NCBI RefSeq assembly: GCF_963667735.1 | Contig: NZ_OY763919.1 | Location: 496,001-560,000 of the forward strand | Direction: 5' to 3' | DNA length: 64,000 bases | Source: an uncultured Methanoregula sp. | Lineage (GTDB): Archaea; Halobacteriota; Methanomicrobia; Methanomicrobiales; Methanospirillaceae | Part shown: positions 26,539-33,852 of the stretch, one piece after another | Layout: each line of letters starts with the position of its first letter | Position numbering within the stretch: position 1 is the stretch's first letter | Program-made: the position numbers and the translations under genes | The notes under the pieces: model-generated | The model's input: only the letters and a program-made list of their open reading frames with translations | Databases searched by the model: none | Told to the model about the DNA's origin: nothing

Positions 26539-27639
26539 ATGGACACGAAAGGATCCCCAGTATACCAGCCGGTCGGTCTTGACCGGGACGGACTTGCCGG
26601 AAAAGCGCTGGACCGGTACAGCACAGCGCACGCCGTGGTCTGGCGCGATCTGAGCCCTAACCGGAAAAAAGAGATCCGGGCAGAATTCATGGACCTCATC
26701 GCAAACCTCCAGGAATCGCTTGCCGCCGGCAGCCCGGCCTTTCTCATCGATTACAGCCTCAGGGCAGAGGAACGCCAGGCTGCCCGCCGGTTCCCGGAAG
26801 GGTTCACAGAATCGTGCCTCAAAACGCTTGCCCCGGTCCTTGCCGAAGAACTGCACCCCGACCATCGCGATAGCGCTGCACGGTTCATCCGGAAAACGCT
26901 TGCAGCCCTGAAAGCCGGGCCAGGAAAATCAGATCTCTTTCGCCTTGCAGAAACGCCCCTGTCACCGGCCGCCCGGGCATTCCTCGATGCTCTTCTCGCA
27001 GGGAATAAAAACCAGGCAGAAGAGATCACCGATGGCGAACTGAAGGCGGGCCGGCAGGTTGCCGGGATCTACCGCACCATCTTCCAGCCGGTGCTCGTGG
27101 AGACGGGCAGGCTCTGGCAGGCGAACGAGGCGGGCGTTGACCGGGAACACTACATCTCGGCAGCCATCCTCCGGCTCATGGGACGGCTCCAGGACCAGGT
27201 CCCCGCTCCCACAAAGGCAGGCCGAAAGAACCGGACTGTGGTTGCTGCCTGCGTAGGGGAGGAACTCCACGAGATCGGGATCCGCATGGTTGCGGATTTT
27301 TTCAGGATGGACGGATGGGATGTCCACTATATCGGGGCAAACACGCCGGCCCCGTACATTGCCGGCGCAGTCAGGGACGAGAACGCCGGCATCCTTGCCC
27401 TCTCCGTTACCCTGCCTTCCCGCCTTCCCGAGCTTCACTACCTCATCCGATCGCTCCGGGCCGACCCGGCAACCGCGAAGACCAGGATCATCGTCGGGGG
27501 ATACCCGTTCCTGCTCGTCCCCGGCCTCTGGCAGCGGATCGGGGCGGATGCCGGCGCACCGGGTGCAGAGGAAGCCGTTGCGGCAGCCCGGAGGCTCATG
27601 AAAGGTACCGGCCCGGCACATCGGGCAGCTGACCAATAA
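26539..27639 (+). CDS. B12-binding protein with CarH-like helical and cobalamin domains
   Basis: 366 residues. Residues about 25-130 are helical and unrecognised. Residues about 140-222 resemble the helical cap domain of corrinoid proteins, with W193 in VETGRLWQANEAGVDREHYIS. Residues 233-355 form a B12-binding Rossmann domain with E242-L-H244-x2-G247 followed by VADFFRMDGWDVHYIGAN. The usual motif is DxHxxG; E-x-H is the form seen in CarH/LitR light sensors. No HTH is seen, so this looks like a cobalamin-based sensor or carrier rather than a repressor. GGAG lies upstream. Confidence 0.85.
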   Translation: MDTKGSPVYQPVGLDRDGLAGKALDRYSTAHAVVWRDLSPNRKKEIRAEFMDLIANLQESLAAGSPAFLIDYSLRAEERQAARRFPEGFTESCLKTLAPVLAEELHPDHRDSAARFIRKTLAALKAGPGKSDLFRLAETPLSPAARAFLDALLAGNKNQAEEITDGELKAGRQVAGIYRTIFQPVLVETGRLWQANEAGVDREHYISAAILRLMGRLQDQVPAPTKAGRKNRTVVAACVGEELHEIGIRMVADFFRMDGWDVHYIGANTPAPYIAGAVRDENAGILALSVTLPSRLPELHYLIRSLRADPATAKTRIIVGGYPFLLVPGLWQRIGADAGAPGAEEAVAAARRLMKGTGPAHRAADQ

Positions 27640-27743
27640 CGTCTCCCATCACAGAGTGCCCGGGGGTTTGTGCCCACGCGGCACATCATCCGATCTATCG
27701 GTCTGCCGGTGATTGTACACCGGGTCGTTTTTCACGGCGGGAT

Positions 27744-28133
27744 CTAGGGCATCCCCGGCTTCCAGAGACCAATGCCGTTTCCTTCGGTATCCTGGATGAT
27801 GGCCACCTGCCCTACGCCTTTGATATCTTCCTTTGGCATCACGATTTTGCCGCCCAGCTTGGTCACGTTCGCCAGAACCTTGTCAAGATCGTCGACCATC
27901 ACGTAGCTTTTGATGAGTTCGTTCATCTGCCGCTTGTACATCCCGCCCATGTTCATCGTGCCTTCCCGGGCTTCGCCGGTGATGATATCCTGGTACTCTA
28001 TCGATGCCAGCTTCTCCCGGTCCATGGACGCGCCCTGGGACGGTTCGATCTTCCACCCGAGGAGGTTCTTGTAGAAATGCTTTGCCCGGTCAACATTGTC
28101 GGCCGGGATCTCGAAGTACGCAATGTTTGCCAT
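27744..28133 (-). CDS. VOC/glyoxalase-fold protein
   Basis: 129 residues starting MANIAYFEIPADNVDRAKHFYKNLLGW, a single vicinal-oxygen-chelate domain (two beta-alpha-beta3 modules) ending EGNGIGLWKPG. Function cannot be set from sequence; family members bind metals or small molecules. There is no Shine-Dalgarno. A TATA-like CTAAATAAT is centred about 25 bases before the ATG, so the mRNA is probably leaderless. Divergent from the CcdA-like gene. Confidence 0.87.
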   Translation of the reverse strand: MANIAYFEIPADNVDRAKHFYKNLLGWKIEPSQGASMDREKLASIEYQDIITGEAREGTMNMGGMYKRQMNELIKSYVMVDDLDKVLANVTKLGGKIVMPKEDIKGVGQVAIIQDTEGNGIGLWKPGMP

Positions 28134-28222
28134 GGAGAGGGATGTGAGCGGATTATTATTTAGATGTTGAGATACAGGTCTCCGGGCCGTCATTTTTCCA
28201 AAGCAGGCGGATCCATCCCCGG

Positions 28223-28229
28223 GTATATT
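28223..28229 (+). promoter_or_regulatory. TATA box of the CcdA-like gene
   Basis: GGTATATTTCC about 40 bases before the ATG at 28266; predicted leader about 15 bases. Confidence 0.4.
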
Positions 28230-28265
28230 TCCAAATCCTTTTTTCCCGAAAAGCGAATTGTTACC

Positions 28266-28934
28266 ATGATGGCCGCGTTCGACCCCACGATTCTCGGGAT
28301 CTTTGTTTTCGGCCTTATTGCCGGCATCTGCCCGTGCAACAGCGTGCTCTGCCTGGGACTCATCGGCTACCTTACGAGCGGGAAGACGCAGCTCTCGCTT
28401 GCAAATATTCTCAGACTGACCCTCTCGTTCTGCGCCGGGACCGTCCTCGTGCTCCTGCCGCTCGGCCTTCTTGCCGGGTTCATCGGCCACTACCTGCTCT
28501 TCCTCAACAGTGCGATCGCGTGGGGGATCGGCGGCGTGCTGATGATCCTCATGGGGCTCCAGCTCCTCCAGGTGTACAAGCCGCCGATCAAGAGCATTTT
28601 TAATTTTTTTAAGGTACCCATGTCCTACACGGTAACGGGGGCATTCCTGCTGGGGCTCTCGTTTGGCGCAATCACGGTGGGCCGGGGAGCCCCGATGCTG
28701 CTCATCGTCCTGACCTACATCGCCCTGTACCAGACGGCAGTCCAGGGATTGTTCACCATGCTTGTCTATGCTGTCGGGCTTGCCATTCCCCTGATCGTAA
28801 TCAGCTCCCTTGGCGGCGCACTGGGAAAGACCATCAAGGACAAGGCCCGGATCAGCGGCGAGGTTTTCGACAAGATCATCGGGGTGATCATAGTTATCAT
28901 CGGGATATACTTTCTCTGGCTCGCGTTCCAGTAA
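28266..28934 (+). CDS. CcdA/DsbD-like six-helix membrane protein
   Basis: 222 residues from ATG 28266 (a second ATG follows). Six hydrophobic helices; the first carries GICPCNSVLCLG, in the place of the conserved Cys of CcdA/DsbD transmembrane domains, and helix 4 has GLSFGAITVGRG. Such proteins move reducing power across the membrane to extracellular thiol proteins. Here the second conserved Cys is not obvious, so the redox role is uncertain. Neighbours are the VOC gene (divergent) and the 49-residue Cys-rich ORF (convergent). Confidence 0.8.
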   Translation: MMAAFDPTILGIFVFGLIAGICPCNSVLCLGLIGYLTSGKTQLSLANILRLTLSFCAGTVLVLLPLGLLAGFIGHYLLFLNSAIAWGIGGVLMILMGLQLLQVYKPPIKSIFNFFKVPMSYTVTGAFLLGLSFGAITVGRGAPMLLIVLTYIALYQTAVQGLFTMLVYAVGLAIPLIVISSLGGALGKTIKDKARISGEVFDKIIGVIIVIIGIYFLWLAFQ

Positions 28935-29004
28935 AACAGGTATTCACCAGAAACGCCCGGCCCCCGTTCTTTCCTAAAATGAGATGGAGGCGGGTCCTGT
29001 TTTA

Positions 29005-29154
29005 TTACGTAAGGCCCTGGGTAAACCGCCAGTAGATGGCACACCCGCTGTCCTCGCCGGGACAGATCTTTTCTGCAAAATCCGGGCAATTGCTCCCGCA
29101 GGGGGATTCCGGTTCCGATGGCTTTTTTGAAGGGGTTTTGGCTTTTCCCGTCAT
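29005..29154 (-). CDS. Small Cys-rich protein, 49 residues
   Basis: From ATG 29154 the product begins MTGKAKTPSKKPSEPE and then has CGSNCPDFAEKICPGED followed by SGCAIYWRFTQGLT: a Lys/Pro-rich leader-like half and a core with C-x3-C-x7-C-x6-C. Acidic, aromatic core and clean stop look like a real mini-protein. AGGT lies seven bases before the ATG and an AACTATACC TATA-like stretch sits about 45 bases upstream. It may bind a metal or be a modified peptide; a SPASM radical SAM gene lies 2.5 kb away. Not recognised as a known family. Confidence 0.6.
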   Translation of the reverse strand: MTGKAKTPSKKPSEPESPCGSNCPDFAEKICPGEDSGCAIYWRFTQGLT

Positions 29155-29299
29155 GGATATACCTGAATGACAGGTACTCCGTGCCTCCTCTTAAGGGTAT
29201 AGTTTTTGAGATCATATCCCCCGTTCTCACTTTGCACAAGGGATTGCCGGGTGCGACAGGCATTCCCCTGCCCAAAACCGCGAGTCCGGCACGAAAAAA

Positions 29300-29612
29300 A
29301 CGGGGGGGGTCCCCGGCCAACCCCCCCTCCCTTTGGTTTCAAAACCGGTCCAACCCCCCTCACCAGGTACGGGGGGGGTATGCGGGAGACCCCCCCACCC
29401 CCTCAGGCCAGACGGACCCCCCCTGATCAGAATCGGGTAGCCCTTCCAGGATCGCCACCGGCGGAAGCCGGCAAAATCAGGCACTCATTCGGGTGTGCAA
29501 TACGTGTGCAATACCAGTTTTGAGGAGGGGGGTCTCCCGGGGACCTCCCCCCTCTTTGTTTTTTGAAATGAGGGAGCCCCCCCCATGCGTTGGATTTGGG
29601 GAGGGGGGGGGA
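29300..29612. repeat. Cluster of G-run/C-run palindromic repeats
   Basis: Three related direct copies read G(6-8), about 12-16 bases including CCCGG or GCGGGA, then C(6-7): at 29302-29327, 29371-29396 and 29527-29552; the first and third share a T-rich right flank (CTCCCTTTGGTTT / CTCTTTGTTTT). A fourth, inverted arrangement (C8 ... G9) is at 29576-29611. Each could form a hairpin or G-quadruplex. No transposase is nearby. Confidence 0.6.
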
Positions 29613-29828
29613 GAACCTTAAAGAAATTATCTAAAATATGGATGTTGTTACAAAAAAATTGATGAAAAAACATTGTTATATGATAATCTTCGCCCGGACA
29701 GATCTTTGCTACAAAATCAGAGATACTGATCAGTAGGGAACATATTAAGCAGAATTGAAACAGGAGGACAAGTTAAACGCTCACCACATTTTCAATCCGT
29801 GTCAATAAGCATTAGCCAAATAAGAATT

Positions 29829-30470
29829 TTATTCATCTACAAATTCGGAATCCTCATCAGGAACTCTACCATAAAAAAATGCAATTTTATGGCGTAATTC
29901 TTTCCGAGATGCTGGAGTTAATTGTAACTTTTTTGTATCAAGAGGTGATTGATCAGGCCGGATTATTTTATCACAATTCACTCGAAAGGAAAAACGAAAA
30001 TCTATCATATAATGTTCACATGAATACTTTGCCCCATTTTTATAAGAGAGATCGTACTTTTTTAATAAAGGATCTCTGTCATAAACAAAAGACTCTAATA
30101 TGGTATATGTTGGTCCTTTCTCTAATTCAATTTGTTTTTTTTCTAGAGGCAATTGACCATCCCATACTTCTGGAGGGAATCTTTTCTCTGGTGAGACTAT
30201 TCGGTTTATTCGTGTGAAATCTTCTGTGAAATACGGATTTGAAAAAAAGGCGGGTCTTAATTGAATCAACGGGGATAGCGATATCACTTTATCTCCGATA
30301 GAACAACAAGGTGACATTATCGTATAATATTGTGGGATCCCAATATCTAATTTATAATTATTATTATCAAAAGGCAAAGTAGGGTCTTTTATAGAGGGGA
30401 TCGCATTAAAAAAACCGGATATTACATCCCCAAAACGTAATGCTTTATCATGGTCAGTTTGATAAAACAT
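29829..30470 (-). CDS. AT-rich cassette protein 3, unknown
   Basis: 213 residues, soluble, no signal or membrane helix. Not recognised. It has IMSPCCSIGDKVISLSPLIQL near residue 53, like the 'S-x-C-D/S' pattern of some uncharacterised cassette proteins, and a basic C-terminal region (LTPASRKELRHKIAFFYGRV). The gene is markedly richer in A+T than the surrounding genome and uses codons such as AAA, ATA and TTA. It lies 11 bases after the 82-residue gene, at the end of the cassette. Confidence 0.75.
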   Translation of the reverse strand: MFYQTDHDKALRFGDVISGFFNAIPSIKDPTLPFDNNNYKLDIGIPQYYTIMSPCCSIGDKVISLSPLIQLRPAFFSNPYFTEDFTRINRIVSPEKRFPPEVWDGQLPLEKKQIELEKGPTYTILESFVYDRDPLLKKYDLSYKNGAKYSCEHYMIDFRFSFRVNCDKIIRPDQSPLDTKKLQLTPASRKELRHKIAFFYGRVPDEDSEFVDE

Positions 30471-30481
30471 TGATAGTTCAC

Positions 30482-30730
30482 CTATTCACGGTAGAACTCA
30501 TCAGCGAGATCACTTTTACTTAATCCCAGTTTTTGTTTATAGGTGAGAAAATCTCTCTTAATTTCCTTTATTTCTTGGATACCCGCAAATTCACCTTTTT
30601 CAGTTACCAACACCTTTACAATAAAATTTTCAAAGGGATATGTAATAATTTTGTGTTTTTTTGGACTATACCCTGAAGTAAGATCTTCAAACATTATATT
30701 TGAAGGAGGATATTCGGATTTGTTGATCAT
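30482..30730 (-). CDS. AT-rich cassette protein 2, 82 residues, unknown
   Basis: Charged small protein: N-terminal loop (MINKSEYPPSNIMFED), central beta strands (HKIITYPFENFIVKVLVTEKGEF) and a C-terminal helix pair (EIKEIKRDFLTYKQKLGLSKSDLADEFYRE). Could be an antitoxin-like or adaptor component, but no family is recognised. Four bases separate it from the upstream TIGR04255-like gene. Base composition matches its two neighbours and not the host. Confidence 0.7.
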   Translation of the reverse strand: MINKSEYPPSNIMFEDLTSGYSPKKHKIITYPFENFIVKVLVTEKGEFAGIQEIKEIKRDFLTYKQKLGLSKSDLADEFYRE

Positions 30731-30734
30731 AAGA

Positions 30735-31514
30735 CTACTTTAACTCCTTTGTTTTCATGTAATGCAACAAAGGTCGCTTTATCCTACTATGGTATTCTAC
30801 GGATATTAGATCATGCAAATTATCGGTCACGGACAAAATTTCTTCGGAATTAATATTTACTGAAAATCCATCAAAATCCATAATTAATTTATATTCATCT
30901 TCAACGGGTTGTAACGTTTCCATATAATTAAGAGAAAACCCATTCTTTTTTGTTAAAATTCTAAAATGCATAAGCTCTGCATCACTAATATCAAATTTAT
31001 CAAGGGGGAAAGTGCTATCGTAATATTTTTTGAAAGTCTTATTATCTTTTGACTTTATAGGACAATGATCAATGTAACGAAGCCCTACACGTTTTATGAC
31101 AGGAATTTTTGTTATTTCGAAAAAAGGTTTCAATACAAAATCAATAATATCCCTAAAACGTGTGTCAGATGAAGGATTGTTATATGATTTATGATAATCA
31201 GATGTAATTGAGAGAGAATCACTTGTAATTTCCATTTGATATTTTTTTGGGGAGATGAATTGCCAAACTTTTCTACCTTGATCTTCATCTTCTCCTTTAA
31301 CTTCCTCAAATTTTCCTTTTGGACCAATATTCATATAAAACGAAGGACTCGTAAAGAAAAGTGATGATTCTGGAAATTCTTTGATAATTCTCATTTGAAT
31401 TTCGCCTATTTTATCTCCAATATAAAATAAATTGGGGTATTTTATTTGAAAAATGACTTGCTTAACGGTGGGATAATTAAAAATTTCTGAACTAGAAGGA
31501 TCAATATTAGTCAT
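30735..31514 (-). CDS. TIGR04255-like sporadically distributed protein (cassette protein 1)
   Basis: 259 residues. The N-terminus (FNYPTVKQVIFQIKYP) and the RVGLRYIDHCPI block near residue 142 match the TIGR04255 family, which is sporadically distributed among bacteria and archaea and has no known function. The rest is beta-rich with EEYKLIMDFDGFSV-type strands near the C-terminus. First gene of the AT-rich cassette; a TATA box at 31543-31554 and a GGTGA near the ATG suggest a short leader. Confidence 0.8.
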   Translation of the reverse strand: MTNIDPSSSEIFNYPTVKQVIFQIKYPNLFYIGDKIGEIQMRIIKEFPESSLFFTSPSFYMNIGPKGKFEEVKGEDEDQGRKVWQFISPKKYQMEITSDSLSITSDYHKSYNNPSSDTRFRDIIDFVLKPFFEITKIPVIKRVGLRYIDHCPIKSKDNKTFKKYYDSTFPLDKFDISDAELMHFRILTKKNGFSLNYMETLQPVEDEYKLIMDFDGFSVNINSEEILSVTDNLHDLISVEYHSRIKRPLLHYMKTKELK

Positions 31515-31542
31515 ATGTCACCAAACAAATGTCCACCACTGA

Positions 31543-31554
31543 GATTATAAAACC
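31543..31554 (-). promoter_or_regulatory. TATA box of the AT-rich cassette
   Basis: Minus strand GGTTTTATAATC, centred about 35 bases before the ATG at 31514; predicted start near 31523, so the leader is only a few bases to ten. Confidence 0.45.
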
Positions 31555-31694
31555 AACTATCAAGTCACGGCAGGTAATTCAGTTCATGTATTCAAATATT
31601 TTACACCTTAAAAGATAATTCTTCATGACACACTATTCATCTAACCCATTCCATCGTATATATTTAAATAAAAATATGATAATTTCTCAATAAT

Positions 31695-31740
31695 CACAAT
31701 GCCTCACCGGATACAACGCAACACCGGGTGAACCATTGTG
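31695..31740. repeat. Imperfect inverted repeat at the composition boundary
   Basis: CACAATGCCTCACCGG (31695-31710) pairs with CCGGGTGAACCATTGTG (31724-31740) with a few mismatches and a 13-base loop. The outer CACAATG/CATTGTG arms are also found in the inverted repeat at 33489-33582. Confidence 0.4.
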
Positions 31741-31971
31741 GGTATGCATCGAAGCACAGACCATCCCGGAACGGAAACTTTGGGATGTGACTGCAGAAAC
31801 GGCTGCAAACCGGCTTTATTCCCGGCCACCGGCCTGACGGTACGGAGGATCTGCCCGGCCACGCTCGGCAGGAACCCGTATGCATGGCCCCGGAAGGCTT
31901 GGGTATTCTGACATGGCGAGCGGACGCTCCTGCAGAAAGTCCCGTTATCGGAGAGTTGAAGTTATGAAAAT

Positions 31972-32544
31972 ATGGCAGAAATTAGCAAGACGCAAAGAAA
32001 CTCCAGGGTGGCAGTTCCTGCAGCCCGGGAAAGGAGCGGGAAGAGCATTCCCGTTCAGGGAACCGTTGTTGAACACAGGAAGGTGAACGCCGGGAGCATC
32101 AGCACCCGGGCGGGTATCGCCCCGTGCACGGCCGGGACAACACCCCCCGGTACCGGGGGGAGCCGTACCAGTGATCCCGAAGAGACCATCAGCACCTACC
32201 TGAGATCGAGCGGGATCGTGTACCGGGCCATGAATCTCCTCGGGGACTGGAAGTACGAGCCCGCCCGGATCATCTGCTCCGGCATCCCGGTCGACATCGT
32301 GGCGATCCGCAGGGACCGGGTCCTGCTCGTGCAGGTCATCAGCTCGCGGGCGCCGGTCCTGGACGCTGTAGGCCTGACCCGGCAGTACGGCACAAAGATC
32401 CAGAACCTCAGGGTCATGGGAACCGATGCCCAGTTCCGGAAGATCCTGCTTGCCTACTCCCAGGGTGCCGGCTGGAAATATTACGATGTCCTGCCAGGAG
32501 GTCTGATCCCCGCATGGGACCTGCCGGAACTCCCGACCCCCTGA
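31972..32544 (+). CDS. Hypothetical protein with degenerate PD-(D/E)xK-like core
   Basis: 190 residues. The first 70 are low-complexity and may be wrongly framed (another frame from ATG 31964 encodes 41 residues before stopping). Residues about 72-190 look folded: helix TISTYLRSSGIVYRAMNLL, strands ARIICSGIPVDIVAIRRDRVLLVQVISSRAP, helix LDAVGLTRQYGTKIQNL. The D-(x)-LLVQVIS arrangement recalls Hjc/endonuclease-like folds, but the catalytic E and K are Q and S, so it is probably inactive or a different fold. Not assigned. Confidence 0.55.
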   Translation: MAEISKTQRNSRVAVPAARERSGKSIPVQGTVVEHRKVNAGSISTRAGIAPCTAGTTPPGTGGSRTSDPEETISTYLRSSGIVYRAMNLLGDWKYEPARIICSGIPVDIVAIRRDRVLLVQVISSRAPVLDAVGLTRQYGTKIQNLRVMGTDAQFRKILLAYSQGAGWKYYDVLPGGLIPAWDLPELPTP

Positions 32545-32720
32545 TCTTTTTTTCTCTTCGCGCGGAATCAAATCCGCAGCACCGGTCTTGTCAGATTTCA
32601 AAAATAGTGCAGTGAAGACCCCCGTTTTCAACCCCACAAGCGAGAAGATGTTCCCAGCCATCCCATGCTCTTATGTCAAAGGGCGCCCCGCGACAAAGAA
32701 CGAAAAAGAAGGAATGAAAC

Positions 32721-33224
32721 ATGGCTGACTTCACCCAGAACACCAATGTGAAGAGTGCGGTCCGCAAGCTTGCGGCACCGATTGCGGACGTCAACGCGTT
32801 CAACGCGATTGTCCAGTCCGTCATCCAGACGAACCCGTTTGGATGCGTATCGTATATGAGCTCGGGCGCCAACCACCCGCCCGTACAGAAGACCAAGGAG
32901 AGCTACACTGCCAGGTTCATGTACCAGGACAGCGATGCCAAGACGATCGGCAGGGCCTCGGAGAGTTACAGGACGATTGCCGGGTACAACGACGGCATCG
33001 CCGCCGTGCTCGCCAACACCGCCAACAACACGGCCCACGGGGGCGACCCGGTCCACACGACCGATGCCGACAACTTCTCGGCCACCCTGAAATGCCACGA
33101 CCCCAATGGCGAACTGTATCTCCTGAACATCTCGCGGCAGCAGGTCACCCTCTCGTCCTACGAGGACGACGGGATCCGCACACGGATCGAGACCTGGGCC
33201 GACAGCGTGCCGGCGCTTGCGTGA
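32721..33224 (+). CDS. Hypothetical soluble protein, 167 residues
   Basis: Starts MADFTQNTNVKSAVRKLAAPIADVNAF with GGAA upstream. Contains QTNPFGCVSYMSSGANHPP, ESYTARFMYQDSDAKTIGRASESY and a beta-rich C-terminus (GELYLLNISRQQVTLSSYEDDGIRTRIETWAD). Not recognised. Good codon usage for this genome. Followed 11 bases later by a one-helix mini-protein, which suggests a two-gene unit. Confidence 0.75.
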   Translation: MADFTQNTNVKSAVRKLAAPIADVNAFNAIVQSVIQTNPFGCVSYMSSGANHPPVQKTKESYTARFMYQDSDAKTIGRASESYRTIAGYNDGIAAVLANTANNTAHGGDPVHTTDADNFSATLKCHDPNGELYLLNISRQQVTLSSYEDDGIRTRIETWADSVPALA

Positions 33225-33235
33225 GGAGTGAGAAG

Positions 33236-33370
33236 ATGGACAACGAACTCATCCTCACCGGCATGTTCCTCGGCGCCGGTCTCCTGGCCTACATCGTCAT
33301 CCCGGGACTCCTCGTCATATGGGACCGGGTCCTCGACCATATGGAAGACCGGAGCGGGAGCCCGAAGTAG
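33236..33370 (+). CDS. Single-helix membrane mini-protein, 44 residues
   Basis: MDNELILTGMFLGAGLL then AYIVIPGLLVIWDRVLDHMEDRSGSPK: one transmembrane helix (residues about 5-29) and a charged tail. GAGGAG lies eight bases before the ATG. It follows the 167-residue gene closely and is probably co-transcribed with it. Function unknown. Confidence 0.65.
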   Translation: MDNELILTGMFLGAGLLAYIVIPGLLVIWDRVLDHMEDRSGSPK

Positions 33371-33852
33371 CAGGGCAACAAAGGGAGCAGGGGGTCTCCC
33401 CCTGCAACCACCCATTTTTTTAAAAAGCCCCGCATCTCCAAAACATAAACCGATTAGTATATAACATATTTTATGCACCATAGTGTAACCACAATGCTCC
33501 GGCCACGCACCATAGCCGGCTTCGGCATGTTGTCACCTTCCCCGGGCCGGCTCCTCCGTGTATTCTCTGGAGAGCATTGTGGGGATTTTCTGTACCGGCA
33601 CCTGTCCTGCATCCAGATTTTCCCAGAAAAAGACCTGATGGGGAGCTGGCCCGGTGGATCCCTGAAAAGAGATCAGAAGCAGCCTGCATTTTTCTTATGT
33701 ATGTGCAGAATCATGCATTGCACAATGAGACAGAGACAATACGGGTAAAAACCGGGCCGGAACGATACCGGCACCTGCCGGTTGCCGATCCAAATCCAAC
33801 CCCTTTTAAATTCCGGCGCCGGAATACCACTGAAAAGACCGGAGAGAGAAGC
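33371..33852. other. Gap with long-arm inverted repeat
   Basis: Contains a T-run after the mini-protein (CCATTTTTTTAAAAAG at 33412-33427), an AT-rich stretch with TATATAAC (33456-33465), and the inverted repeat 33489-33582. No gene supported between 33371 and the channel start. Confidence 0.5.
33489..33582. repeat. Inverted repeat, 11-base perfect arms
   Basis: CCACAATGCTC at 33489-33499 and its exact complement GAGCATTGTGG at 33572-33582 enclose about 72 bases of GC-rich sequence that itself has GGCCGG/CCGGCT pairings. Size and terminal symmetry resemble a MITE or a long hairpin; no target-site duplication was identified. Confidence 0.45.

Larger units (their letters stand above)
28935..29828. 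other. Gap with a small Cys-rich ORF and G/C-tract palindromes
   Basis: About 900 bases without a long gene. The left part holds a 49-codon ORF on the minus strand (29005-29154). The middle, 29300-29612, is made of runs of 7-9 G or C in palindromic groups. The right part, from about 29620, becomes AT-rich and leads into the AT-rich cassette. Confidence 0.7.
31515..31971. other. Gap between the AT-rich cassette and the nuclease-like gene
   Basis: Right of the cassette promoter the sequence stays AT-rich to about 31690 and then switches sharply to host-like GC. It holds an imperfect inverted repeat at 31695-31740 and no convincing gene. The composition step at about 31690 is a candidate right edge of the inserted segment. 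Confidence 0.5.

Noticed and set aside
29300..29612. CRISPR-like array
   Set aside because: Copies are few, irregularly spaced and lack unique spacers of even length; no cas genes in the window.
29485..29673. 62-codon frame across the G/C tracts
   Set aside because: Pro/Gly run encoded by homopolymers; no coding signal.
31880..32086. Alternative frame starting at 31964 for the nuclease-like gene
   Set aside because: It ends after 41 residues; the 190-codon frame has the folded-looking C-terminal part. A frameshift cannot be excluded.
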